Shown here one piece after another: positions 27,510-36,147 of a DNA stretch of 64,000 nucleotides (the stretch's first letter is position 1; every line of letters starts with the position of its first letter). A program made the position numbers and the translations under genes. Source of the DNA: [Zimmermannella] alba NBRC 15616 (GTDB lineage Bacteria > Actinomycetota > Actinomycetes > Actinomycetales > Microbacteriaceae); NCBI RefSeq assembly GCF_001570905.1, contig NZ_BCSO01000009.1, forward strand, positions 24,162-88,161, in the 5' to 3' direction. The notes below the pieces were generated by a model. It saw only the letters and a program-made list of their open reading frames with translations. It was not told the origin of the DNA and searched no databases.

Positions 27510-28721
27510 GTGAAGAACACGAAGCGTCGGCCGGACCTCGTGCGGGACACTCGCCGATTCGAGGCCTACTATCGCTGGTCGCTGTACAGCTTCACCCTCG
27601 TACAGCTTTTCTTCTTCGCGGGGGCGCTCGCGGCGTCGGGATCAGCTGGTGCATTCCCGGCTACGTGGACGTTCCTTGCATCGATGCTGCTGGGCGTCGC
27701 TCACGTGCCACTGCAGGTGCTCGTCGGGCGGAGCGCATTCAACGCCATCCGAACGCCCGCGCCGACACCGCGCCCGCTGCTTGTGGCGTGGGGCCTCGTT
27801 GGTCTCGCATCAATCGCGTTCAGCATGCCGTGGGAAACCCCGATGACGCCGTGGACGATGACGGTCAACGTCATCGTCGTCACGTCTCTTGCCATGCTGA
27901 CGCCCCGGATGTCGTGGAGGACGCTGCTGGCTGTCTCAGGCGCGTTCATCATGGCGAACGCGATTGAGGCTTGCGTGTTGTTCCTCCTGTTCGGCGAAGC
28001 CACGGGCATCGCTGTCTCCGTGTGGTGGACTATGGGTGGGATCATCATGCTCATGACCGCATGGTCATTCGCCTGGGTTGTTCGCGTGCTCCTGCAGCTG
28101 GAGCAGGCGCGCGAGTCGCAAGCGCGACTGGCCGTGGCCGATGAACGCCTTCGCATCTCACGCGACCTCCACGACACCTTTGGTCGGACGCTCGCGACGA
28201 TTTCGGTGAAGTCGACATTGGCCGGCGAACTCGTGCGTCGTGATCGCGCCACCGACGCGGCAAAGGAGCTCGACGAGATTCGTGACATTGCTGATCGTGC
28301 TGGGAAGGAAGTGCGTGCGATTGTCCGCGGAGAAGCCGAAGTCGGGCTCGGGCAGGAGTTCATTGGGGCGCGAGCGTTGCTCGCCTCGGCCGGTATCCAC
28401 ACGACGGTCGTGGGCGAACCGGACACGGTGCCGCAGGAGTTGGGTGCCGCGCTCGCCTGGATCGTGCGCGAGGGCGTCACGAACATCCTCCGGCACAGCC
28501 ACGCGACACAGGCATCGCTGAGCATCAATGTCGAGGGTGGGTTGCTCACGCTTCTGCTCGCCAACGACGGTGCGCGACGCGACACGTCCGGAAGTCAAAC
28601 CGGGATCGCGGGGATGCGCGAGCGCGTCAAGCCGTTTGCCGGTACGGTGACAGCCACGCGAGACGCGGAATGGTTCACACTCGAAGTGACGGCGCACGCA
28701 ACGAAGGGAGTTTCGGCATGA
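27510..28721 (+). CDS. sensor histidine kinase, NarL/DesK type
   Basis: A protein of about 403 residues with five or six transmembrane helices (about 20-190), then a short coil, a HisKA_3 dimerisation/phosphorylation box (SRDLHDTFGRTLATISVK, His about 216) and a compact HATPase domain (EGVTNILRHSHAT N-box; GIAGMRERV G-box). The multi-helix input domain without a sensor loop resembles DesK-like kinases that sense membrane state. GTG 27510 is favoured by GGAAGG nine bases upstream; GTG 27477 and ATG 27501 are alternatives. Its stop overlaps the response regulator start (ATGA). Confidence 0.88.
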   Translation: MKNTKRRPDLVRDTRRFEAYYRWSLYSFTLVQLFFFAGALAASGSAGAFPATWTFLASMLLGVAHVPLQVLVGRSAFNAIRTPAPTPRPLLVAWGLVGLASIAFSMPWETPMTPWTMTVNVIVVTSLAMLTPRMSWRTLLAVSGAFIMANAIEACVLFLLFGEATGIAVSVWWTMGGIIMLMTAWSFAWVVRVLLQLEQARESQARLAVADERLRISRDLHDTFGRTLATISVKSTLAGELVRRDRATDAAKELDEIRDIADRAGKEVRAIVRGEAEVGLGQEFIGARALLASAGIHTTVVGEPDTVPQELGAALAWIVREGVTNILRHSHATQASLSINVEGGLLTLLLANDGARRDTSGSQTGIAGMRERVKPFAGTVTATRDAEWFTLEVTAHATKGVSA

Positions 28722-29323
28722 TCCGCATCCTTCTTGCCGATGATGAGACCCTCATCCGGGATGCGCTCGTTTCACTGCTCGAACTCGAGGATGACCTCAC
28801 CGTTGTGGCGCGGGCATCGAACGGCGTTGAAGCGCTTGAGCAGGCTCGAGCGATGAGGCCTGACATTGCCGTCCTCGACCTGCAGATGCCAGCCCTTGAC
28901 GGCATCGAAACGGCACGCGTTCTCGGCACCGAGGCGCCGTCGTGCAGCAGCATCATCGTGACCTCGCACGGCCGCCCTGGCTATCTCAAGACAGCGCTCG
29001 CGGCCGGTGTGCGTGGATTCTTGCCAAAGACCGTGTCTGCACAGGTCCTCGCGCGGGTGGTGCGGGATGTGGCCAGCGGTGGCCGCTATGTTGACCCGGA
29101 GCTGGCGGCTGAAGCCATCGGTGCTGGAGATTCACCACTCTCGCCGCGTGAGGCGGACGTGTTGGCGCTCGCCGCAGAAGGGTCGCCCGTTGACGAAATT
29201 GCTCGGCGCGCGAATCTCTCGCCAGGCACCGTTCGGAACTATCTTTCGCTCGCGACCACCAAGCTCGGTGCATCGAACCGCCACGAGGCTGCTCGCATCG
29301 CGAGCGAGCGCGGCTGGATCTAG
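28718..29323 (+). CDS. response regulator, NarL/DesR type
   Basis: A 201-residue two-domain regulator. The receiver domain (about 1-120) has the acidic pair in LLADDETLIRDA, the phospho-acceptor Asp in IAVLDLQMPALDG (about 54), and a Thr/Ser in IIVTSHG and Lys in FLPKTV. The LuxR-type HTH is SPREADVLALAAEGSPVDEI followed by ARRANLSPGTVRNYLS. The start ATG 28718 overlaps the kinase stop. It is the cognate partner of the kinase; targets are not visible, though the CPBP protease gene in front is a candidate. Confidence 0.93.
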   Translation: MIRILLADDETLIRDALVSLLELEDDLTVVARASNGVEALEQARAMRPDIAVLDLQMPALDGIETARVLGTEAPSCSSIIVTSHGRPGYLKTALAAGVRGFLPKTVSAQVLARVVRDVASGGRYVDPELAAEAIGAGDSPLSPREADVLALAAEGSPVDEIARRANLSPGTVRNYLSLATTKLGASNRHEAARIASERGWI

Positions 29324-29551
29324 TCGCGCTCACGCTCAGTGCTGCTCGGGCTGCGCCTCGGCACGGTTGGGGCCGCCGGGCACTCTTCCACGCCATGAGC
29401 GCATCGCTCTGTGTCGTTCTGTGACGCCGCGCGACGGTTCGTGACCGTGACAGCTGCAGAGGCGGAAGGAGGCCGAGAAACTGAACGCGTCCCACGGCCC
29501 AACGTTGTACCGACGCGGCGGGCCCGCGCAACGACAGAAAGGACGCGCGCC

Positions 29552-30907
29552 ATGAACCTTCGCCACTACCTCGCCACTGCGCGCATGTCCCGCGCGCAGT
29601 GGATCATCGTCGCCGTCTGCGCGCTCCTGAGCGCGCTCGATGGATACGACGTGCTCGCCATGAGTTTCACGTCGAATGCTGTGAGCACCGAGCTGGCGCT
29701 GAGCGGCACAGACCTCGGCCTCGTACTTGGTGCGGCAGGCATCGGCGCGGGTATCGGATCGCTCGTGTTCGGCCCGATCGGCGACCGGATTGGGCGACGT
29801 CCAGCCCTTCTTGCCTCACTTGCACTCAGCACCCTCGGCGTTGCCCTGACTGCGCTGTCACATGACCTCACCGGGCTCATCAGCTGGCGACTCGTGACGG
29901 GCATCGGCGTGGGCGGCAGCCTTGCCGCGGCGACCGTGCTCGCCAGCGAGTTCGCAAGCGAACGCCGCCACGGGCTGGTGCTGAGCCTGTTCACGGCCGG
30001 GTTTCCGATCGGCGGCGCGCTTGGCGGTCTCGCGGCAGCTCCCATCATCCAGACCTTCGGCTGGCAGGGGGTGTTTGTCCTCGGGATCGCCCTCAACCTC
30101 GTCGTGCTCGCCCTGGTCGCGGTGTTCCTGCCCGAGTCCCTCGCCTTCCTCGCGGAACGACGCGGAGCAAGTGCCCGCATCGAACGAGAACTCGAACGTC
30201 TCATCCAGCGACTGGGTGTTTCCGAACCGGTTGTGGTCGAAGCTGCACCGCGCCAGCACGGCCAGTTTGGTGCCTTCGCTGGCCTCTTCTCGCCTCGCTA
30301 CCTCGCGACGACACTCGCTGTCTGGCTTACCTTCTTCCTCCTACAGGCCGCCTACCAGTTCGCAAGCTCCTGGACGCCGAAGCTCCTCGTGAAGACCGGA
30401 CTCACGCCTGAGCAGGGCATCTTCGCGGTCATCGCCATCTCGATCGGCGGTATCGCGGGCGCCCTCAGCTACGGTGCGCTCACCTCGAAGTGGCCTGCCC
30501 GCTCGGTCTTCGCTGTCCTCACAGCCCTCGCCTCGCTCGCACTTGCGGCCTTCATCCTCACAACGAGCATCGTGCCGCTCGCCTTCACCGCAGCGCTGCT
30601 CGTCGGCTTCTTCCTGAACGCAGCCATTGCCGGGGTCTACACGACCGCTCCCACCGCGTATGGGCCCTCGCTCCGTTCGACGGGTGTCGGCGTCGCGCTC
30701 GGAGTCGGCAAGATCGGCGGCATCGCATCGCCGGTGCTGGTCGGCGCGCTTCTTGACGGGGGAGCGACGCCGCTCGCGCTCTACCTCGGCACCGCTGTGT
30801 TCCTCATTGTCGCGATCGCGGGGATCCTGAAGATTGAGCCGTACCGCGAGGACGTCGCAGCGACAGTCCCTGCAACCGAGCCTGTCACCGAACGGCAGCT
30901 GGTCTGA
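29552..30907 (+). CDS. MFS aromatic acid:H+ symporter (AAHS family)
   Basis: A 451-residue transporter with 12 hydrophobic helices. The AAHS signature is in helix 1 (SALDGYDVLAMSF), including the Asp needed for proton coupling. The helix 2-3 loop motif GPIGDRIGRRPA and the helix 8-9 equivalent are present. ATG 29552 follows GAAAGGA; in-frame upstream codons to 29411 lack a ribosome site. It is of the PcaK/BenK/MhpT type, so 4-hydroxyphenylacetate or a related aromatic acid is the likely cargo, in keeping with the hpa genes around it. Confidence 0.9.
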   Translation: MNLRHYLATARMSRAQWIIVAVCALLSALDGYDVLAMSFTSNAVSTELALSGTDLGLVLGAAGIGAGIGSLVFGPIGDRIGRRPALLASLALSTLGVALTALSHDLTGLISWRLVTGIGVGGSLAAATVLASEFASERRHGLVLSLFTAGFPIGGALGGLAAAPIIQTFGWQGVFVLGIALNLVVLALVAVFLPESLAFLAERRGASARIERELERLIQRLGVSEPVVVEAAPRQHGQFGAFAGLFSPRYLATTLAVWLTFFLLQAAYQFASSWTPKLLVKTGLTPEQGIFAVIAISIGGIAGALSYGALTSKWPARSVFAVLTALASLALAAFILTTSIVPLAFTAALLVGFFLNAAIAGVYTTAPTAYGPSLRSTGVGVALGVGKIGGIASPVLVGALLDGGATPLALYLGTAVFLIVAIAGILKIEPYREDVAATVPATEPVTERQLV

Positions 30908-30914
30908 CCGACTG

Positions 30915-31190
30915 CTAGGCCTCAGCCTCGAGCGGCGTGAACTCGATCGCACCGCTCGGAGAGTTCGGTGCTGGCGGTAGCGGCAGCACCTTCGTGACAC
31001 GAATCGATCCGCGGCCAAAGAGCTCGACCTCTTCGCCCTCGTGGACGGTGAGGTCGAACTCGTCACCCTCTCGAGTCCAGGTGTGGAGGCGGGCACGCGC
31101 CGAATCGCCGTCGGTGAGCACATCCACGAGCCCGATCTTCACCTGGAACGCGGATCCCACCGCGCCCTGCATGATTGATTGTGCATCCAT
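30915..31190 (-). CDS. small beta-rich protein next to calpain-like protease
   Basis: A 91-residue acidic protein with alternating hydrophobic residues (KIGLVDVLTDGDSARARLHT, then a WTREGDEFDLTVHEGEEVEL segment), suggesting a small beta-barrel. There is no signal peptide and no cysteine. It may belong to a small actinobacterial family of unknown function (DUF6406-like), but I am not sure of that. It begins 21 bases after the calpain-like protease gene on the same strand, so the two are co-transcribed. It could be an inhibitor, chaperone or substrate of that protease. Confidence 0.6.
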   Translation of the reverse strand: MDAQSIMQGAVGSAFQVKIGLVDVLTDGDSARARLHTWTREGDEFDLTVHEGEEVELFGRGSIRVTKVLPLPPAPNSPSGAIEFTPLEAEA

Positions 31191-31211
31191 GAGGCCTCCA
31201 ATCAGCGAGCG

Positions 31212-32174
31212 TTACCGCTTGAGGTGCGTGACCGCGTTCCCGAGTCGCTGGATGTCTTCCACGGGGATCGCGAGATGTCCCGCATCGTATTTCAGCTGGC
31301 TTGCGATCGCCTCCGCCGCCTTCGCGCTCACCGGGTTCGAGCCCCACGGGTTGTAGAGCACGGCGAAGTCGCGGCCCGCAACATCCTGCACGTCAATGAG
31401 TGGGTACGCGTGGCGGGGGACGATCGGGTCAAGATCAGTGATGCCGTCGCCCTTCGTCGTGAGGACGGTCGGTTCGTTGTGGGCAATGCGTTCGCGCAGC
31501 CACGCGCCATCCACACCCTTGTCGGCGATGTCGTAGGGGTTCGGGATGACTTCGCGCCACTGCGGGGTTTCGCCCGTCATGCGAATCATCGCTTCGGCGG
31601 GCGGCCCACCCGAGATGGAGGCGTAGTCGCCGTGCCCGGAACGTGTGCCGTAGTAGTCAGCGAACGCCTTCTCATAAACACTCGCAAGGTTCGCCTTGCT
31701 GGCGTCGCTGCCCGCGAAGGCAAGGTCGCTGCCGTTGCCGACGTAGCTGTTCGCGACATCGATCGTGACCGGCTTGCGCGCTTCATCGAAAAGCGTCACC
31801 TTGTAGGCATCGCTGGCCGCGTCGTAGCTCACGTGGCGGGCAAGAAACCCCGGATCGGCCTTCTCGATGCTGCTGATCGGAGCGAGCACCCAGCAGTCGT
31901 CGAGCGCACCCTGGTTGACATCCGCGTAATGGAAGGTGCCATCGACGACGTTGTGGCCCGGGCGGATGGTGTGCTTCGCGGCATCGTCGACGTGAATCTG
32001 GTGAGCGCCAGCCATCTGGCGGTGCACATCTCGCACGGCGGGTGCCATGAAGGCGAGGTCGGAGGCGTAGGCGGCGCCGGATGCCTCAAGCTCAGCGACG
32101 CGGGCGGCAAGGCGCGGATCTGCGGCGAGGCCCAGGGCGAGGTCGGCTGGACGCGCTGCTGCTCCGATCTGCAT
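31212..32174 (-). CDS. calpain-like cysteine protease (peptidase C2 family)
   Basis: A 320-residue protein. ATG 32174 (MQIGAAARPADLAL) follows GAGGGGGG. Residues about 95-115 hold the calpain catalytic-Cys block NQGALDDCWVLAPISS, and the His block is RHAYPLIDV (about 265-275). The Asn block is LYNPWGSN, about 15-20 residues further, the usual calpain order Cys-His-Asn. No signal peptide or membrane segment is visible. The N-terminal 80 residues are Ala-rich and helical. Bacterial calpain-like proteases are sporadic and some occur in toxin systems. The gene is preceded by a long palindrome and followed by the 91-residue partner. Confidence 0.82.
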   Translation of the reverse strand: MQIGAAARPADLALGLAADPRLAARVAELEASGAAYASDLAFMAPAVRDVHRQMAGAHQIHVDDAAKHTIRPGHNVVDGTFHYADVNQGALDDCWVLAPISSIEKADPGFLARHVSYDAASDAYKVTLFDEARKPVTIDVANSYVGNGSDLAFAGSDASKANLASVYEKAFADYYGTRSGHGDYASISGGPPAEAMIRMTGETPQWREVIPNPYDIADKGVDGAWLRERIAHNEPTVLTTKGDGITDLDPIVPRHAYPLIDVQDVAGRDFAVLYNPWGSNPVSAKAAEAIASQLKYDAGHLAIPVEDIQRLGNAVTHLKR

Positions 32175-32340
32175 CGTGCGTCCCCCCTCGTCATCAGGAT
32201 GCGGTGCCCGGCTCTGCGGCATCCCCCAACCGCAACCCGAACCAGCGTAGGTGGGCCTTCTCTGGCAGGCCATGGGGAGAGGTGACCATGCGGCGTGCCC
32301 GTGTGTGGGCTACCGCTCCCCGTGGAGCGGGTACGCAAAT

Positions 32341-32398
32341 GCCAACGTTTCGGACGTTTGCCACCGAAAAACCGGTGGCAAACGTCCGAAACGGTGGC
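32341..32398. repeat. 26-bp near-perfect palindrome between hpaD and the calpain gene
   Basis: The arms 32341-32366 and 32373-32398 are complementary with one mismatch, around loop AAAAAC. The right arm (CGGTGGCAAACGTCCGAAAC) has the same layout (CAAA...CGGTG) as the family A palindromes but a different middle. It lies between the end of the hpa operon and the start of the calpain gene. Confidence 0.75.
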
Positions 32399-32482
32399 AC
32401 AAGCTTGAGGGCATAGCTTCGGGCCACGAGCCGAACGAGGTCGGCCCGGGCCGGAGCATCAGGCTCTGATGGAGTCGTGCGC

Positions 32483-33628
32483 CTAGAGCTGGTTGCCGAG
32501 CTTGATGCCCTCGGCGGTGCCATCCTCCTTGCGCGTGTACGAGAATCCATCCGCGCCAATCGTCTTCGCCATTTCGGAAGCATCCGTGCGGGTAATGATC
32601 GGCTGTGGCTTGCTGTCGAGGTCGAGCACGAGTGAAGCATCCGTGTACCAGGACGGGACGACGGGCGTGCCCCACCAGTCGCGACGCTGGTTGTCGTGTA
32701 CATCCCAGGTAATGACGGGGTTGTCCGGGTCGCCCGTGTAGTAGTCCTGCGTGTAGATCTCCACGCGGTGGCCGTCCGGGTCGCGCAGGTAGAGGTAGAA
32801 GGCGTTCGAGACACCGTGACGGCCGGGGCCGCGCTCGATCGAGTCGGACATGCGGAGCGATCCGAGCTTGTCGCAGATGGCGAGGATGTTGTGCTTCTCG
32901 TGCGTCGAGAAGGCGACGTGGTGCATGCGCGGGCCGTCACCACCGGTCGCGGCGGTGTCGTGCACGGTGGGCTTGCGACGCATCCACGCGGCGTAGACCG
33001 TGCCCTCGTCATCCTGGATGTCTTCGGTGACTCGGAAGCCGAGGTCCTGGTAGTGGCGGACCGCGCGCGGCACATCCGGGGTGACCTGGTTGAAGTGGTC
33101 GAGGCGCACGAGCGCACCCGGCGTGTACAGGTCGTAGCGCCAGGCGAAGCGCTCCACGTGCTCGGTCTCGTAGAAGAACTCGAAGGGGAATCCGAGCGGG
33201 TCTTCGACACGGACTGAGTCGCCGATGCCCTTCACGAAACCTTCACTTCGGCGCTCCACGCGGCAGCCGAGCTCCCGGTAAAACCTTTCAGCACGGTCCA
33301 CGTCTTCGGGGCTGCGCACACGGTACGAAAACGCGGCAACAGCAGCGATTGGACCCTTGCGGAGTACGAGGTTGTGGTGGATGAACTCCTCAAGCGAGCG
33401 GAGGTAGATCGTGTGCTCGTCCTCTTCAGTGACGGTGAGGCCGAGCACGTCAACGTAGAAGTGGCGCGACTTCGCCAGGTCGGTGACGACGAGCTCCATG
33501 TACGCGCAGCGCAGGATGTCGGGCGCGGGAGCGGTAGGGGTGGGGACCGGGTTCGGGGCTTGGATGGGTGCTTCCTTCGTGACGTAGAAACCGGAGGAAG
33601 AGAGCGTGCGGTCGTTGAGTGCAGACAT
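32483..33628 (-). CDS. hpaD: 3,4-dihydroxyphenylacetate (homoprotocatechuate) 2,3-dioxygenase
   Basis: A 381-residue extradiol dioxygenase of the vicinal-oxygen-chelate type, related to the Brevibacterium/Arthrobacter Fe(II)- or Mn(II)-dependent HPCD/MndD. It opens homoprotocatechuate to 5-carboxymethyl-2-hydroxymuconate semialdehyde. Metal ligands are visible as His in RLDHFNQV, His in PRMHHVAF and Glu in HRVEIYTQD. The second ATG, 33628, has the better spacing to AAGGA. A Pro/Ala-rich N-terminal extension of about 35 residues is slightly longer than usual. It is the last gene of the operon starting at 37613, 200 bases after hpaE. Confidence 0.94.
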   Translation of the reverse strand: MSALNDRTLSSSGFYVTKEAPIQAPNPVPTPTAPAPDILRCAYMELVVTDLAKSRHFYVDVLGLTVTEEDEHTIYLRSLEEFIHHNLVLRKGPIAAVAAFSYRVRSPEDVDRAERFYRELGCRVERRSEGFVKGIGDSVRVEDPLGFPFEFFYETEHVERFAWRYDLYTPGALVRLDHFNQVTPDVPRAVRHYQDLGFRVTEDIQDDEGTVYAAWMRRKPTVHDTAATGGDGPRMHHVAFSTHEKHNILAICDKLGSLRMSDSIERGPGRHGVSNAFYLYLRDPDGHRVEIYTQDYYTGDPDNPVITWDVHDNQRRDWWGTPVVPSWYTDASLVLDLDSKPQPIITRTDASEMAKTIGADGFSYTRKEDGTAEGIKLGNQL

Positions 33629-33828
33629 GATCATGCGTCCTTGCGTGAGTGCCAGTGAAGTGGGGTGCTGGTGCGGCGGCAGCGGGGTGCCGCCGCACCA
33701 GCGAGGGGTGGCGGGAGACCTCCCGCGGTGTGCCGTCTGGGCGCCGTTGACCAAACGCCACGGCTGGTGGATGGGATGCGGCCGACGCCGCAGATGAAGG
33801 CGCGGGGCGATGCCCGCGGCGGGTGCGA

Positions 33829-35325
33829 CTATTCGTCCGCACCGAAACGGCGCGTGTGGACGTCGCCGAGCGTGACGTGGACGGCCTGCTGATCGGTGTA
33901 GAAGTCGATCGAGCGGTAGCCGCCTTCCTGACCAAGGCCCGAGGCCTTCACGCCGCCGAACGGGGAGCGGAGATCGCGCACATTGTGCGAGTTGAGCCAC
34001 ACCATGCCGGCGTTGACGTTCTGGGCGAAGTTGTGGCCGCGCTCGAGGTTCGACGTCCAGATGTAGGCGGCGAGACCGTAGCGGGTGTTGTTCGCGAGCT
34101 CGAGCGCCTCATCCTCGGTGTCGAAGGGCGTGATCGCGACGACCGGGCCGAAGATCTCCTCCTGGAAGATGCGGGCATCCGGCTTCACATCTGCGAACAC
34201 AGTCGGAGCAACCCAATTGCCTTCCTCGCCAAAGCCCTCGGGACGGCCACCACCAGCGAGCAGGCGTCCTTCGCTCTTACCGATCTCGAGGTAGGACATG
34301 ACCTTGTCGTAGTGCTCCGGGTGCACGAGCGCACCAACCTCGGTCGCCGGGTCGAACACGTCGCCAACCTTGATGTTCTTCGCGCGGGCCGCGTAGCGCT
34401 CCACGAATTCGTCATAGATGGAGCGCTCGACCATGATGCGCGAACCCGCGGTGCAGCGTTCGCCGTTGAGGGAGAAGACGCCGAAGAGGGTCGAGTCGAT
34501 GGCCTTCTCGAGGTCGGCATCCGCGAACACAACGGCTGGCGACTTGCCGCCGAGCTCCATCGACATGCCCTTGAGGTGCTCGGCGCAGTTTCCGAAGATG
34601 ATCTGGCCGGTGCGGCTCTCGCCGGTGAAGGAGATGAGCGGGACATCCGGGTGCTTCACGAGCGAATCACCGGCGGTCTCGCCGAAGCCGTTCACGAGGT
34701 TGAAGACACCCTTCGGCAGGCCCGCCTCTTCAAAGATCTTCGCCCAGAGTTGCGCGGATGCCGGCGTAAACTCGGCGGGCTTCAGGACAACGGTGCAGCC
34801 GGAAGCAATCGCGGGTGCCAACTTCCACGACTCAAGCATGAACGGCGTGTTCCACGGCGTGATGAGGCCAGCGACGCCCTTGGGCTTGCGGTTCACGTAG
34901 TTGATCTGGCGGCCGGGCACCTTGAAGGCGTGGTCGTGCTGGGCAACGATGAGGTCCGCGAAGAAGCGGAAGTTTTCGGCCGCGCGCTGAGCCTGGCCCT
35001 TCGCCTGAGTGATGGGAAGGCCCGTGTCCCAGGTTTCGATTTCGGCGAGGGCTTGGTCTTGCGCCTCGACCTGGTCGGCGATCTTGTTGAGGACGCGGGC
35101 ACGGGCACGCGGGGCCATGCTCGGCCACGGGCCGTTATAGAAGGCTTCGGTGGCGGCCGCGACTGCGAGGTCAATGTCGGCCTTGTCGCCTGAGGCGGCT
35201 TTGCCGTAGACCTCGTTCGTGGAGGGGTTGAGCACCTCGAAGGTCTCGCCCGAGACCGAGTCGACGAATTCGCCGTTGATGTAGTGCTTGATGTCGGTGG
35301 GGACGTGCTGCGGGATCGTGGTCAT
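33829..35325 (-). CDS. hpaE: 5-carboxymethyl-2-hydroxymuconate semialdehyde dehydrogenase
   Basis: A 498-residue aldehyde dehydrogenase. It has TPWNTPFMLESWKLAPA, typical of HpaE/AldA-like semialdehyde dehydrogenases, catalytic Glu in MELGGKSP and Cys in NGERCTAGSR. The C-terminal part PFGGVKASGLGQEGGYRSID is complete. It oxidises the HpaD ring-cleavage product with NAD. Placement between the GntR regulator and hpaD supports the specific assignment; the sequence alone would allow a related 2-hydroxymuconate semialdehyde substrate. Confidence 0.93.
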   Translation of the reverse strand: MTTIPQHVPTDIKHYINGEFVDSVSGETFEVLNPSTNEVYGKAASGDKADIDLAVAAATEAFYNGPWPSMAPRARARVLNKIADQVEAQDQALAEIETWDTGLPITQAKGQAQRAAENFRFFADLIVAQHDHAFKVPGRQINYVNRKPKGVAGLITPWNTPFMLESWKLAPAIASGCTVVLKPAEFTPASAQLWAKIFEEAGLPKGVFNLVNGFGETAGDSLVKHPDVPLISFTGESRTGQIIFGNCAEHLKGMSMELGGKSPAVVFADADLEKAIDSTLFGVFSLNGERCTAGSRIMVERSIYDEFVERYAARAKNIKVGDVFDPATEVGALVHPEHYDKVMSYLEIGKSEGRLLAGGGRPEGFGEEGNWVAPTVFADVKPDARIFQEEIFGPVVAITPFDTEDEALELANNTRYGLAAYIWTSNLERGHNFAQNVNAGMVWLNSHNVRDLRSPFGGVKASGLGQEGGYRSIDFYTDQQAVHVTLGDVHTRRFGADE

Positions 35326-35361
35326 GCTGTGCTCCTTGGGGGCGTCGTTGCGTCCGTGGAC

Positions 35362-36147
35362 TCAGTGATCGATGTGTGTCGTTGTTGGAAAGACGAGGTC
35401 GGGGCTGCCGACTGGCGCGGGTGCTGCCTGAGGGGATCCGGGTGCGTCCGCGCCAAAGCCGCGTGCCCGGAACGCTTCGAGGGTTGCGAGCCGGTGACCG
35501 CGGGCCGCGGCTTCGATGGTGCCCGCATCCGCGTGCGCTTCGAGGAGCGTGAGGATGGTGTCGTGCTCGACGACCGCATTGCGTGCGCGACCGGGCACAA
35601 AGCCGAGGGTCGTTTCGCGGAGGGTGTCGACGCGCGTCCATCCGCGCTCGACGAGCTCGAAGACGTGTGCGTTGGGGCAGCGGCGGGCGAGCACGCGGTG
35701 GAACGCCTGGTTTCCGGTGCGGAAGGCGTGCGGGTCTTCTGAGGTGATCGCTTCACGGAGTTGTGCGTTCACCTCGCGTGCCTCGGTGAGGTCGTCGGCG
35801 GTGAGGTGGGGTGCCGAGAGTGCCGTCGCGAAGCCCTCGACGAGTGCGAGCGTCTGCATGGAGTCGACGTAGACATCTTCTTCGAGCACGGCGACGCGTG
35901 CCCCAACATTGCGGTCGTAGGTGACGAGGCCTTCCGCCTCGAGCAAGCGGATCGCTTCGCGAACCGGCACCGGGCTCACCTCGAGCTCCCGTGCGATCTG
36001 GTCGAGCACGAGCCGCGAACCGGGCACATAGCTCCCGTTCGCAATGCGTTCGCGGATGAACTCACGCGCAAGCTGCGACTTTGAGCGACCCGTCGTGGCG
36101 GGGGCCGAGTTTGTGTGCTGGCGAGTGGCGAGGGGCGTGGGGGTCAT
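35362..36147 (-). CDS. GntR-family (FCD subfamily) transcriptional regulator
   Basis: A 261-residue repressor-type protein. The winged helix (about 20-90) has AREFIRERIANGSYVPGSRL and SPVPVREAIRLLEAEGLVTY. The helical FCD effector domain (about 100-225) has an Asp-His-His type metal site. ATG 36147 overlaps the stop of the FAH-RraA gene (ATGA), so it lies inside the operon it probably controls. A palindrome ATCGTATATGAT at the operon promoter (37658-37669) is a plausible site, since FCD regulators often bind short GTATAC-type palindromes. Confidence 0.9.
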   Translation of the reverse strand: MTPTPLATRQHTNSAPATTGRSKSQLAREFIRERIANGSYVPGSRLVLDQIARELEVSPVPVREAIRLLEAEGLVTYDRNVGARVAVLEEDVYVDSMQTLALVEGFATALSAPHLTADDLTEAREVNAQLREAITSEDPHAFRTGNQAFHRVLARRCPNAHVFELVERGWTRVDTLRETTLGFVPGRARNAVVEHDTILTLLEAHADAGTIEAAARGHRLATLEAFRARGFGADAPGSPQAAPAPVGSPDLVFPTTTHIDH

